64,000 bases of DNA, taken from NCBI GenBank assembly GCA_023213315.1, contig JAKCPI010006239.1, forward strand, positions 21,001 through 85,000, written 5' to 3'. The stretch comes from Euborellia annulipes. Lineage: Eukaryota; Arthropoda; Insecta; Dermaptera; Anisolabididae. Under the pieces are notes generated by a model. The model did no database searches. It was not told where the DNA came from and saw only the letters and a list, made by a program, of their open reading frames with translations. Every line of letters begins with the position of its first letter. Position 1 is the stretch's first letter. Positions 20,176-31,125 of this stretch are shown here, in pieces. The position numbers were made by a program, and so were the translations under genes.

Positions 20176-23100
20176 GACCATGTCGCGAAAACCACTTTTT
20201 TGGACTCAGGGGACCTCAAAAGGTGAAGATCCATCAAAATCTCGACATCGAATTTTTGACATGAATCCAATACTTTCTCTCTCTATATATATATATTACA
20301 TATATACATAGGTAAGAGAAAGTAAAAAATGAAAAAAATTATAAATAATAAAAAAATCTGGTGTGACTGGCGCACAGCACACAACTTTCTCTTACCTTCG
20401 GTAATCGAAAGTTGTGTACTGTGCTTGTCACACCAGATTTTTTGTGTCGACATATATTTAGTTCCCGACAGTACGGAACATTTGAATTCAGATGTAAAAT
20501 TTATAAGTATGGGAAAATATTTATATTTTGTTACCATGGCAACCATTTCTCCTATCTTCCCTATGAAATACAAGAGTAAAGTGGTCTTCAGAAGATTTCA
20601 ATCGCAAAATGAGAATATACATTTTAAAGAACATCTAAAAAATAATTGATTTTTGAATTTTAAAAAAAATCGTTGGAGCAAATTTTGAGAAAATCGAAAA
20701 AAACTGAAAAAGTACATCAGTAAAGTACTAGTACTCTTTGGCCGATTTTGATTAAAAGCTTATTTTTCCGGTCCCGGGAGGTGTTTAACTTAAATATAAA
20801 ATTTCAACCTCGTAGCTCAATTCCTTCATCCTTAAAATTGAACACCCACCCACCCACCCACCCACAGACAGACCATGTCGCGAAAACCACTTTTTTGGAT
20901 TCAGGGGACCTCAAAACGTGAAGATCCATCAAAATCTCGACATCGAATTTTTGACATGAATCCAATACTTTCTCTCTATATATATATTACATATATACAT
21001 AGGTAAGAGAAAGTAAAAAGGCTTTTTAAATTTATTAAAAATAATAAAAGTGAGGGAACATATACATAAAATTTTACTTTTACAATCGTATGTCATCATG
21101 GACGAGAACCTTTAACGGACAGCAAAAAAAAAATCTGGTGTGACAAGCACAGAACACAACTTTCGATTACCGAAGGTAAGAGTTGCACCAGATTTTTTAT
21201 AATTTAGCCATATTTGTTTAGTGTAATTAAATGTAAAAAATAAAAGCCAATCATAAATCATGCGTTTTTTAATTGTCATATTCACTTGGCCCGTTTCAAA
21301 TAGATTTAAATCCTAATTTGGCCCTTGCTGCAGAAAGTTTGGACACCTCTGCTATAAGTAAATAGCTTTAGCGCCTCTGTCCCCTTAAAATTTAAAATTA
21401 TTGTCACTCCAGAATGTTTTTTAAATAGTCTAATAATTTACGTGTTAAAAATAATATGAGCCAATTTAACCACAGTATTTAAAAATGTATTCGATTTATT
21501 TATTCCTTTCGGTGAATATTCTATTTGTTCAAAATTTAACAGAATCAATCAGCTTAAAAAAAGTAATAAGAGAAAGTAATGAAAACAAAAACTTACTTTT
21601 AATGAACATTTTTCCAACATATTTCCATTATTGCTGTAGATAGAAGGAAGTCCTTTTTCTTTGTAATCACAAGCATTTTCATTGAATATACTTAATGAGC
21701 TATTGTCAAACATTACAGGCGATGAAAACTTATGTTCTCGATACGTTACACTTTGAGAAAGCTTTAGAATAAAAAACAATTCTTTATATTAAAATAATTG
21801 AAACTTAAACATTTATTAATTTAATTAAATATGATATATCCTGTGGACCAAGATAACATGCAATATGTTATTTTTAAAGTGAAACTTTATTTTGTTCGAC
21901 ACAAATTTTTTTTACTTTTTTTTTCCTTTTAATTCATTTTGAATAAATGATTTTTATTAAATTTTTTCAAATTGATTTTTTACACCTTATTTTGATACTC
22001 CTAAAAAATTATTTTACTTTATATACTCTACCTTAATATATTCAATGTCTTGAAGTAATTTTATAGAACCATTTAAGGAAGGAAGCCCCATATCCGTAAT
22101 CTCTTCTATTTCAGAATCAATGTATTCTTCATTTGTGAATCTCACTTTTATATAATTAATACGTACAAATTTGTCCTGAAAAATATTACTTTTAATGTGC
22201 TTGATGCAATACTCCATTTTTTTACAACGCTTTTATTAACTTGCTTTCCTGTTTTTCCGACAAATTTGCAAATCGAAATTTCGACCACTTCTACTTAACC
22301 TAGAGCTTTGAAATTTTATTCACGTATGTACCTCCCGTGACAATGCAATATTTGATATGTCTCATCTTTGTAGGTGAATTAATTACAAAATGGCGGCCGA
22401 TCAAAAAAAGTGGGGGTAAAATTTTATAATCAAAATTTCTCCTATTTATAATTAATTTAGAGTTTTGAGCAGTAGCAGAGGTGTTCAATAGACTTTACTC
22501 TACAAAATGTGCTATTCAAAATAATTAAAAATTAATTAAATTCAGATTAGCGGCCAATTAATCAATTTCCATTGTTTGGGCCGACAAAGTTGCGGATTGA
22601 AATTACGACCAGTTCTAGTTAATCTAGAGCTTTGAAATTTTATACACGTATGTAACTCCCGTGACAATGCAATATTTGATATGTCTCATCTTTGTAGGTG
22701 AATTAATTACAAAATGGCGGCCGATCAAAAAAAGTGGGGGGGAAGTTTTATAATCAAAATTTCTCCTATTTATAATTAATTTAGAATTTTGAGCATTGGC
22801 AGAGGTGTTAAATAGACTTTACTCTACAAAATGTGCTATTCAAAATAATTAAAAATTAATTAAATTGAGATTAGCGGCCAATTAATCACATTTCCATTGT
22901 TCGGTCCGACAAAGTTAGCGATTGAAATTACGACCAGTTCTACTTAACCTAGAGCTTTGAAATTTTATCCACATATGTAACTCCCGTGACAATGCAATAT
23001 TTGATATGTCTCATCTTTGTAGGTGAATTAATTACAAAATGGCGGCCGATCAAAAAAAGTGGGGGGAAGTTTTATAATCAAAATTTCTCCTATTTATAAT

Positions 23101-26100
23101 TAATTTAGAATTTTGAAGATTGGCAGAGGTGTTAAATAGACTTTACTCTACAAAATGTGCTATTCAAAATAATTAAATTGAGATTAGCGGCCAATTAATC
23201 ACATTTCCATTGTTCGGTCCGACAAAGTTAGCGATTGAAATTACGACCAGTTCTACTTAACTTAGAGCTTTGAAATTTTATACACGTATGTAACTCCCGT
23301 GACAATGCAATATTCGATGTGTCTCATCTCTGTAGGTCAATTAATTTTCAAATGGCGGCCGATCAAATAAAGTGGGGGTAAAATTTTATAATCAAAGTTT
23401 CTCCTATTTATAATTAATTTAGAGTTTTGAGCAGTAGCAGAGGTGTTCAATCGACTTTACTCTACAAAATGTGCTATTCAAAATAATTAAAAATTAATTA
23501 AATTCAGATTAGCGGCCAATTAATCAATTTCCATTGTTTGGGCCGACAAAGTTGCGGATTGAAATTACGACCAGTTCTAGTTAATCTAGAGCTTTGAAAT
23601 TTTATTCACTTACGTAACTCCCGTGACAATGCAATATTTGATATGTCTCATCTTTGTAGGTGAATTAATTACAAAATGGCGGCCGATCAAAAAAAAGTGG
23701 GGGGAAGTTTTATAATCAAAATTTCTCCTATTTATAATTAATTTAGAATTTTGAGCATTGGCAGAGGTGTTAAATAGACTTTATTCTAAAAAATGTGCTA
23801 TTCAAAATAATTAAAAATTAATTAAATTGAGATTAGCGGCCAATTAATCACATTTCCATTGTTCGGTCCGACAAAGTTAGCGATTGAAATTACGACCAGT
23901 TCTACTTAACTTAGAGCTTTGAAATTTTATACACGTATGTAACTCCCGTGACAATGCAATATTTGATGTGTCTCATCTCTGTAGGTGAATTAATTTTCAA
24001 ATGGTGGCCGATCAAAAAAAGTGAGGGGGAAGTATTATAATCAAAATTTCTCCTATTTATAATTAGTTTAGAGTTTTGAGCATTAGCAGAGGTGTTCAAT
24101 AGACTTTACTCTACAAAATGTGCTATTCAAAATAATTAAAAATTAATTAAATTGAGATTAGCGGCCAATTAATCACATTTCCATTGTTCGGTCCGACAAA
24201 GTTAGCGATTGAAATTACGACTAGTTCTACTTAACCTAGAGCTTTGAAATTTTATACACGTATGTAACTCCCGTGACAATGCAATATTTGATGTGTCTCA
24301 TCTTTGTAGGTCAATTAATTTCGGTCTATCAAAAAAAAAGAAGGGGTGAAATTTATAATCAAAAATTTCTCTTCTTTTAAAATACAAATTGTCTTATTGT
24401 ATCGTGTATATGTATATAACTCATACGTATTAATATTTTATTACAAAAACTAAAAAGAGTTAAATAAAATAATATAAAAAAAAATTTAAAAACAACGCTT
24501 TTATAAATGTACTAAAAAGAGAAAAATAATTATGTATAATTTCTTTAAAATTATATTAAAAATTAATATATGTTACTAAAACTAAAAGCGTTGGGCGCGC
24601 AAATTAACAATCTCTTGCAATTTGCATTGCAGAGGATCAACTAACCTTAATTCACCGATACATGAATCAAAAAAATAAATAAAATAAAATAATCTAAAGG
24701 GGTTGGAGAGAAAATAAAATAATCTAACTAGAACATTTGAGTCACTTCAAACTGTTTTGCCTAACTACCCGCCAAGTCTATGGTATGAAAATGTATTCAT
24801 TTAACATATAATAGGCCTATTTATACAATTAAAATTTGCAAATCCCGCGCCCAACGCTTTTAGTTTTAGTAACATATATTAATTTTTAATATAATTTTAA
24901 AGAAATTATACATAATTATTTTTCTCTTTTTAGTACATTTATAAAAGCGTTGTTTTTAAATTTTTTTTTTATATTATTTTATTTTTTGTGTGAATGAATC
25001 GTGAAATGAGACAACAGAGTATGTAGAAAAATACGTTTATTTAATCTTTTGGCGATCGATTTCGTCCAAAGGACATCTTCCGGCCAACTGGAACATTCTT
25101 AGCCTCTACTTCCTTACAATTTAAGCATCACCACACAAGTTCTACAAACACTAGCCAATCTTTTATTAAATAATAAAACAAAAAATAACATCTTACATAA
25201 CAGTGGTATCTACCAAATATTCTGCAACCAAACTTCAGTTATATTGGCTTAACTACACGCAACATAAGCATAAAATTCAAAGAACATTTAAGAAATAATC
25301 CTCCGTCAGCTTTGGGCTGACATCTAAACACACATAAAAACAACACAGCATTGGACAAAATCAAACTATTACATGATGACTCCAACTTTTTATAAACTCC
25401 TTATGCTAGAAAAATACGAAATAATTAAACAAAAACTAGAAAGCAACAACCTTTTAAACGAATATATAATACTAAGTTTCCAGATAATCATATTTTTAAA
25501 TCGATTGCGCCATTTCCAAAAAAACGTACCTAACTTCAATCACTTACATGATTACTAAATTGGCGCTAATAAAGAATATATTAGTGTCTCGTTTTCTATG
25601 TTAAATGACTTTTTCGTCCTTTCTTTTACCTTTCTCTTTATTAACGTAAAAATGAGCGCGGAAATTCTTAAAAAATGTTAGTATATTTACTTTAGAATAT
25701 TGAAACTCACTTGATGTTAAGGCGCGTTCTCACGAGTCAACTTTTGTTAATCAATTTTAGTTGGCCAACGAAAGTTGAAAGCGATTCGCATGTTTCAACT
25801 GAAATAGATCAAACATTTCAGTATTTGCAATGGCTTTGAGGGTAGTGGTGCGCGAAGTGGTGCATACGAACCGGACGGACTGGGCGATTTAAAGTTCAAC
25901 GGTTTCAATTTGTAATGAAACTCGGACTTAGTGTGGCTAGCGTTCTGGCCTTGTATACCAAGGGTCGCGGGTTCGGATCCCAGGAAGTCCAATGATTTGA
26001 TTTAAGCCATTTGGTTACCAAATGGCTTAAATAAGAATGCCTGGACCCCCAATAGATATATTCATAAATAACGGTTATCGTATAAAGTCTTATATGGCCT

Positions 26101-27043
26101 AAGTTGCCGAAAAGACTGTGTACATGTGTGTGTGAGTGTGAGTGCGAATGGAAAAGTGTGAGTGTTTAAAAAAAACTCGAACGTGACTCATACTTGACTG
26201 GGTCAAACTTTTCTTGATCCACTAAAAAGTTGATCAACTTTATGAAACAAAGGTTCTCACTAGGTTTTTCATTCGATTTTAGTTGACTAACTAAAATTGA
26301 TCAACAAAAGTTGACTCGTGAGAACGCGCCTTTAGTAAAAAAAAGACAAAGAATATAAAAAAGATAATTTTAATCATAATTTTAAAAGTTTCTTTCATCT
26401 ACTTGTTGAACATTTTTTTTAATCTAAAACAGAACCGACCTTAATTAACCGAATGTCTCGAGCCGCCTCCGGATCCCTCAATGCTGAAATTGTATTGTAA
26501 TTATGAAAAAATGCCTTATAAAGGCTATTCAATAGCGAAGAGATTTAGGTTGATTAACAAATTAGCTTCAATGCTGTTAATGGCAGATAAATAAACAAAC
26601 ATTTTTTAGAATTTTTCAACTATATTTGATTTAATATTCTAGTAATCACAACCAAAATAGCTCAATTGCTGGTTATATTCATATTTCTTCTATATTTTCC
26701 TTATTTTTAGAGATATTTGGTCCAAATTGGCTTTATGCGCTCTTATTTAGGCTAATAAAATAAGTTTTAATGCTTATAGTGGTAAGCTATCGACTGAGAT
26801 CATCTTAAAATATAGCAGTATGATATTATTCCTTAGTTAAAATAAAGATACAAGTACTCACATATTTCTTTAGGCATTCTAATATTTCATCTGATGTTAT
26901 TGCTAAATAAAAACAAGATAATTATTTTTTGTTAATAAGGAAGAATTAAAAAACGTACCTTCAAGAACATTAACATTAAAACATTAACACGTACCTTCAA
27001 GAGAACACCAAAGTGCCAAAAAAATAATCGCATAACGAAACAT
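19169..27043 (-). CDS. Small predicted secreted protein, gene 2 (5 exons)
   Basis: Paralogue of gene 1, of unrecognised function. Exons on the minus strand: 27043-26995, 26902-26862, 22175-22032, 21761-21597 and 19330-19169, with GT-AG introns and the same phases, giving 186 codons plus TAA. The signal peptide is MFRYAIIFLALWCSLE. The four mature cysteines are conserved (C26, C109, C130, C148). Against gene 1, exon 5 differs at 2 of 53 residues and exon 4 at 7 of 55, but exons 2-3 differ at about a third of positions and exon 3 lacks two residues. Intron 2 has grown to 4.7 kb (tandem array, fold-back, Penelope-like remnant, Harbinger-like MITE) and intron 4 holds a 1.86-kb transposon nest. 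The reading frame is intact throughout. Whether so large an intron is spliced correctly needs RNA data. Confidence 0.65.
19590..20327 (+). mobile_element. H-family repeat, copy H8 (alpha, full)
   Basis: Hairpin 19597-19687, body with the palindrome mutated to GTTACCATGACAAC (19786), a long (CA)n tract 20087-20171, GACAGACCATGTCGCG, and the terminal palindrome TACTTTCTCTC...GGTAAGAGAAAGTA (20271-20324). It is followed by H9 in head-to-tail order. Confidence 0.8.
20345..21019 (+). mobile_element. H-family repeat, copy H9 (alpha, full)
   Basis: Hairpin 20351-20443, GTTACCATGGCAAC at 20530-20543, a short CACC/CCCA tract at 20843-20866 in place of long (CA)n, and the terminal palindrome ending GGTAAGAGAAAGTA at 21002-21015. 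A damaged hairpin of a third copy (H10, 21130-21200) lacks most of its right arm. Confidence 0.8.
22220..24345. repeat. ~324-bp tandem array, 7 units
   Basis: The anchor GCTTTGAAATTTTAT occurs at 22305, 22629, 22954, 23267, 23591, 23916 and 24241: periods 324, 325, 313, 324, 325, 325. Each unit includes GACAATGCAATATTTGAT, AATGGCGGCCGATCAAA and CAGAGGTGTT. Variants (GCGGATTGAAATTACGACC with CTAGTTAATCTAGAGC) recur 962 bp apart, so a three-unit block has been duplicated. Intron 2 of gene 2. Confidence 0.9.
24462..24985. mobile_element. Fold-back element with 140-bp arms
   Basis: Arms 24462-24600 and 24846-24985 are near-perfect reverse complements (AACAACGCTTTTATAAATG..., ...AAAAGCGTTGGGCGCG) around a 245-bp spacer. 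It is non-coding. It sits next to the hammerhead-like motif at 25047, so it may be a terminal structure of the same Penelope-like unit. Confidence 0.65.
25047..25090 (-). ncRNA. Degenerate hammerhead-like motif
   Basis: The minus strand reads CCGGAAGA-T-GTCC-TTT-GGAC-GAAA-TCGATC-GCC. Helix II, GAAA and the palindromic stem III are intact, but CUGANGA has decayed to CGGAAGA. It shares ATCTTTTGGCGATCGATTTCGTC with the fold-back at 10419-10742. Confidence 0.35.
25230..25445 (+). pseudogene. Decayed Penelope-like GIY-YIG fragment
   Basis: One plus-strand frame reads YIGLTTRNISIKFKEHLRNN, then, after a stop, HLNTHKNNTALDKIKLLH. The YIG, EHL and H-x-x-x-x-x-AL spacing is that of the GIY-YIG domain of Penelope-like elements. 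Three or more stops break it. Assignment rests on motif spacing only. Confidence 0.4.
25720..26331. mobile_element. PIF/Harbinger-like MITE with nested SINE
   Basis: Terminal inverted repeats of about 45 bp start AGGCGCGTTCTCACGAGTC. TTA flanks both ends (25717-25719, 26332-26334), the 3-bp target size and sequence favoured by PIF/Harbinger elements. No transposase frame is present. The centre contains a SINE in plus orientation (25919-26174), which accounts for nearly half of the 612 bp. Confidence 0.7.
25919..26174 (+). mobile_element. tRNA-derived SINE
   Basis: Head ACTCGGACTTAGTGTGGCTAG with the B box GGGTTCGGATCCC at 25969, then AAGCCATTTGGTTACCAAAT, GCCTGGACCCCC, GCCGAAAAGACTGTG and an A-rich tail. 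The A box is more diverged than in other copies. Confidence 0.75.
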
Positions 27044-27084
27044 TTTCTCTTTATTTTTCAAAGTAATTTTTTTCTAAACATGTA

Positions 27085-27096
27085 TTTATATATATA
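27085..27096 (-). promoter_or_regulatory. TATA box of gene 2
   Basis: TATATATATAAA on the minus strand, 42-53 bp before the ATG at 27043, at the same spacing as in gene 1. Upstream similarity to gene 1 extends through GCAAGCAAGATTA...CTCTAAATTA to 27224, where gene 1 is broken by the H/HINE block. Confidence 0.55.
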
Positions 27097-27224
27097 AATG
27101 GACTCAGTAAGTAGAAGGACTTTTAAAAAATTTATCAATATTTGTTTATCTTATATGGGTATTTTTTTTTATCGCAAGCAAGATTAGAAACTCTAAATTA
27201 GGCTATTAGTGAAAGAAAATGAAA

Positions 27225-27640
27225 AATATTGGATTGGGATAGCTTATATAAGTGATTTTCAAACTTATGTTACCACGCCTCCCTTAAAAATATTTAATCG
27301 AATGACCCCCCCTCCCATTTTATAAAATAATAGAAATACAAAAATTTTTATTTCTAAAAAATTTATTAATACAAAGGCAAAAAAATCATTGTGTGGTTTT
27401 ATGAAACCACGATGCAAGTGAAACTTTTTTCGAATCGTAGGCGTTTAACTGAAAATTTTCAGAAAATTATTAAATTAAGGTTATTAAAATCGCGTTTTTA
27501 ATCTTAACTTAATAATTGGAAAATGGGAAATCAATAGAGGCGTATTAAAAACTGTGAACAATATTTATTTAGTAACTAGCCGCACCGCCTTCGGCGGGCG
27601 GCACGTCTAGCCAGGAGGGTTTCGCCCCCCTGGATTATAT
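27225..27640. other. Upstream of gene 2; HINE-like end at 27574
   Basis: The first 25 bp (ATATTGGATTGGGATAGC) match 16934-16955 next to gene 1 and define the uninterrupted site. CAAACTTATGTTACCACGCC resembles one end of a hAT-type MITE. 27574-27640 is a short Helentron/HINE-like end (CTAGCCGCACCGCC-TTC-GGCGGGCGGC...TATATATAG). Confidence 0.4.
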
Positions 27641-27918
27641 CTATACAGTATATATAGATTGAAGATTTGAATATTTTAAATTATTTTAAAAATTATATTT
27701 TATCAATTTAAAAATTGAATTATTAAATCTCACAATTATTTTTTTATAATTCGTTATAAGTTATACTGTATATTAAATTTCAACTTTCTTATTTTTGTCG
27801 TCACGGATTGTGACAACATGACTTGTAGCGTCACGCCTCTTGACTTGACATGCTGATAGAAGAGCCAAAAATTTTGAGAGGATATAATAAAAGTTTCACT
27901 TTAAAAAGAAATATATCG

Positions 27919-28181
27919 CCCTCGGGGCATGGCGTAGAGGTTAGCGTGCTAACCTCATATACCAAACGTCGCGGGTTCGGACCCCAGGCAGTCCGATGAT
28001 TTTATTTAAGCCAATTGGATACCAAATGGCTTAAATAAGAATGCCTGGACCCCATATATGTATATTTATTAATAACGGATATCGTAAAAAGTCTTATATG
28101 GCCTGAGTTGCCGAAAAGACTGTGTGAATGTGAGTGTGAATGAGAAAAAAATGTGAATGTTTTTTTAAAAATAAAAAAAAA
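27919..28181 (+). mobile_element. tRNA-derived SINE with 16-bp target duplication
   Basis: Flanked by AAAAAGAAATATATCG at 27903-27918 and 28182-28197. The head CCCTCGGGGCATGGCGTAGAG holds an A box; GGGTTCGGACCCC (27971) is the B box. It ends in an interrupted A-tail. The long perfect duplication marks a recent, LINE-mediated insertion. Confidence 0.85.
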
Positions 28182-28479
28182 AAAAAGAAATATATCGAGC
28201 TAGAAATCTAAATGTTTTTATCATTCAAAAACCTGTAAAACCTTACATACGACTTCGTACATTAAAAATGATTCACTTAAAACGTACACCACTCTATACT
28301 TCAAACTTGATAAAAATATTTTTATTTTTTTTTATTCTTATTTTTTATTTTATTTATAAAACTTAAGCACCCAATTGGAAAATTCCTTCCTGTGGATTAA
28401 ATTGTTTGAAAGCTCCTCAAAAAACAGTTTTGTATTTTTCTTAAAATATTTTACTTTCATTTAATAACACGATTTCTAT

Positions 28480-29000
28480 AATATTAAGCTAAGCTTATAG
28501 TGGAGAAAAATTGAAAATTTCAAAATTTTTGAAAAACTTTTTAGGTAAAGTACTACTACCAGGTGACATATTTACTCCAAAAGTTGATAGAAATCTACAT
28601 TTTTAGGGTAATGAGTATATACCAAATTTCATCGATCTGGCTGCTTTGGTTTTTAAGCAATCGTGTTCACACATACACACACACTCCCCCCCCACACACA
28701 CAGACACACAGACATAATGGCCAAAATGTTTTTTTGGACTCCGGAAGGTCTAACACGTGAAGAAACATCAAAATTTCGAAGTCGAATTTTTTGACGATTA
28801 CAATACTTTCTCTTTATATTCTATACGAGAAATTGTAATAATATTACAAGTTTTTTTGCCTTGTGTATCGATTAAATTTTTAATTTATATTAAATTGACA
28901 TCTAAGAAAACAGCAAACATCAAACTCTCGTGCAGTGAATGAACATTATGTATCAAAAATCTGGTCTGACTGTAGCACACAACTTTATTTTACCTTTGGA
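28480..29000 (+). repeat. Divergent H-family relative
   Basis: AAATTGAAAATTTCAAAATT, GGTAAAGTACTACTACC, a CACA tract (28670-28712), AGACATAATGGCCAAAATG, TTTTTTGGACTCCGG, ACATCAAAATTTCGAAGTCG and ACAATACTTTCTC follow the H-family order but with many changes. A half hairpin (AAAAATCTGGTCTGAC...ACAACTTTATTTTACC) follows at 28955-28998. It may be an older sister family. Confidence 0.5.
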
Positions 29001-29729
29001 AAATACATTAAAAAAAAATACTCATTTTCACGGTATATTCGAACTTGAAATTGTGGTCACCCAAGTAAAAATAATTAAAAATGATCTAGAGATCCACACG
29101 CCCGCACCTATTTATTTGTTAATCGCTTTTGGAGAATGAAGAACTACTTTAAACGAGTTCTGGAGTTATTAATCTCTACTTTTAAACAACAAATATACAA
29201 AGATCAAATTTATTTAATTATTTACTAGACCTTCTATGACTAAATAAATGTGCCAAGCCAAGCAATGGCGTAAATTCTCACTGTCATGTATGTTAACACA
29301 CATACATATAGCAGAGAGAGAGAGAGAGAGAGAGGGTTAGGGTGGATAGAACAATGTTTCCTAGAGGTTGACATGAGAATACACTCTTGAGAAGATGATA
29401 GGTATAATAATTACACTCTCCCCAGTCAGGTATAATAATATTTGTTTGCCAGTAGATGTCTCTCATAGTAGTTAGAGGCCATTAGTGATGGATATATGTA
29501 TACAGTGAGGTCATGTATATTTCGTTGAAGAAATGATTTTAATTAAACATTATTATTATTTATGGCAAAAATTACTTGGAGAATTTTTTTTTTTAACAAA
29601 AATATAATTAAATTTCATTTTTATTAGGTAAAAAAGGATTGTCATTATAAATATTGAATTAAACAAACTTTCTCTTTAAAATTATTTGTAATTTAATTAC
29701 ACATCTCCGTTAGATTAGAAGTAAATTTT

Positions 29730-30020
29730 TGTTTTATGTTCACATTGAATTTCTTAGTATTTATATTCAAACTCCTGTTCCGCTCATAGTTATACAGTAT
29801 GTAGCCGGAAACAAACCTTTACTAGTTCTTTATTTATTGTATTTTTTATTTAAATATATGATTAATTTTTTTTTCCTATTCACACTTACACACAGGCTAC
29901 TAACTACTCCAAGCCCGAGGTCTATATGATTAATTATATCAATTCAAAAGTACTTTATAGAAAATAAAACATTAACGGAACAATTCATAAATATACTGTA
30001 CATGTTTAAAAATATATATT
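29730..30020 (-). pseudogene. Relic of the secreted-protein gene 3' flank
   Basis: TTTCTTAGTATTTATATTCA, ACAAACCTTTACTAGTTC and TACTTTATAGAAAATAAAAC match the 3' flank of gene 1 (7750-7930) and gene 2 (18950-19030). It contains the same internally deleted SINE as 18882-18945 (here 29866-29922). No coding exon of the family remains beside it. Confidence 0.55.
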
Positions 30021-30199
30021 TAAAGAGAAATACCTTAGGCCCCTAATCATTTTTGTTGTCAAAAGGGAAAAAAATATACTAGGAACAGAATTTTTAATTT
30101 CAATATTGCACTGATTATAAATATATTATAGTATTTAATTGATTAACGCCTCAAGCATATGGTAATTTGTAAATTTTTAAATGAATAAGACGAATTATA

Positions 30200-30304
30200 G
30201 TAATGGTTAATTCCAGGAGGAGTGGCTGAATATATATTGAGTAGTGAGGGTATCCAGGCAACCCCTTTATTGTTTTTCTGGCTGCCTGGATACCCTCACT
30301 ACTC
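30200..30304. repeat. Hairpin insertion with 13-bp direct flanks
   Basis: 24-bp perfect arms (TTGAGTAGTGAGGGTATCC..., 30237-30260 and 30283-30306) around a 22-nt loop. AAGACGAATTATA occurs on both sides (30187-30199 and 30305-30317). The right flank overlaps the arm by 2 bp, so the exact limits are uncertain. Confidence 0.55.
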
Positions 30305-30357
30305 AAGACGAATTATATTATTTATATAGTGAGTTATATTATGAAATCATTAGGAGC

Positions 30358-30945
30358 CAAAGGCGGATCCAGAGGTGTTTCTCGGGGGAGGGGGAGCAAT
30401 CTGGTGTGGGCGTATATAGAAATTTTTTTCGGGGGGGGGGGCCTGTTCTCAAAAGTTTTTCTACGAAAAATTTTGTTTTTCGCGGAACCAAAAAATTTTT
30501 CATGTGCCGTTCGCGGAACCAAAAAATTTCTCGTGTGCCGTTCGCGGAACCAAATTTTTCCCAGTCGGAAAAATATTTTACTTTTTTTTTTTAGAGACCA
30601 ACAATTTTTTCCGCCCGCGGAACCAAAAATTTTTCATGTGCCGTTCGCGGTACCAAAAAATTTCTCGTGTGCCGTTCGTGGAACCAAAAAATTTTTCGTG
30701 TGCCGTTCGCGGAACCAAAAATTTTTCCCAGTCGGAAAAATATTTTACCTTTTTTTTAGAGACCAGAAATTTTTTTCGCCCGCGAAAGCAAAAATTTTTT
30801 TATGTTCCGTTCGCGGAACCAAATTTTTTCACATATTCCGTTTGCGGAACCAAAAATTTTTCATGCTATGTTCGCGGTTTCTAAAATTTTTCCCGTTTTT
30901 TCAAATCTCGGGGGGGATTGGTAATTACCCCCTTTACCCCCCTGC
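30358..30945 (-). mobile_element. CAAGGGCGGAT-type MITE with ~30-bp tandem repeats
   Basis: The left end CAAAGGCGGATCCAGAGGTG and right part AATCTCGGGG...TAATTACCCCC are the reverse of the MITE at 274-539; the extreme right terminus is lost. The middle is a tandem array of TTCGCGGAACCAAAAAATTTTT(C)ATGTGCCG units (30478-30890), some with CCCAGTCGGAAAAATATTTTAC inserts. A 224-codon plus-strand frame (30329-31003) is a by-product of this array. Confidence 0.6.
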
Positions 30946-31125
30946 CTGTTTTGTTTCTCTTGATCCGTGTTCTATCTCAGATCTCTATATGAAAAAAAAA
31001 TAAATAAAAAAATTAATTATATAATAATTTTTATTATTTTTCATTTGAGGGATTTAATCAATTTTAGCAGACTTTAATTTTTTAAAAAGCACTACAAAAA
31101 TCAATTCTTTTCAATGGGAAAATTC

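Larger units (their letters stand above)
19496..21351. mobile_element. hAT-type MITE hosting H-family copies
   Basis: Termini CAGAGGTGTTCAAACTAGGG and AAAGTTTGGACACCTCTG, with 8-bp flanks CTATAAGC (19488-19495) and CTATAAGT (21352-21359), match at 7 of 8. The host sequence was CAGAGGTG...GGCCCG-type non-coding DNA of roughly 0.3 kb, now expanded to 1856 bp by H8, H9 and H10. It lies in intron 4 of gene 2. The equivalent intron of gene 1 (near 8612) lacks it. Confidence 0.8.

Noticed and set aside
30329..31003. 224-codon plus-strand frame and overlapping 126-codon frame
   Set aside because: They arise from a ~30-bp tandem repeat (TTCGCGGAACCAAAAA) inside a MITE. The peptide is a repeated RGTKKF-like string without start context, introns or homology.
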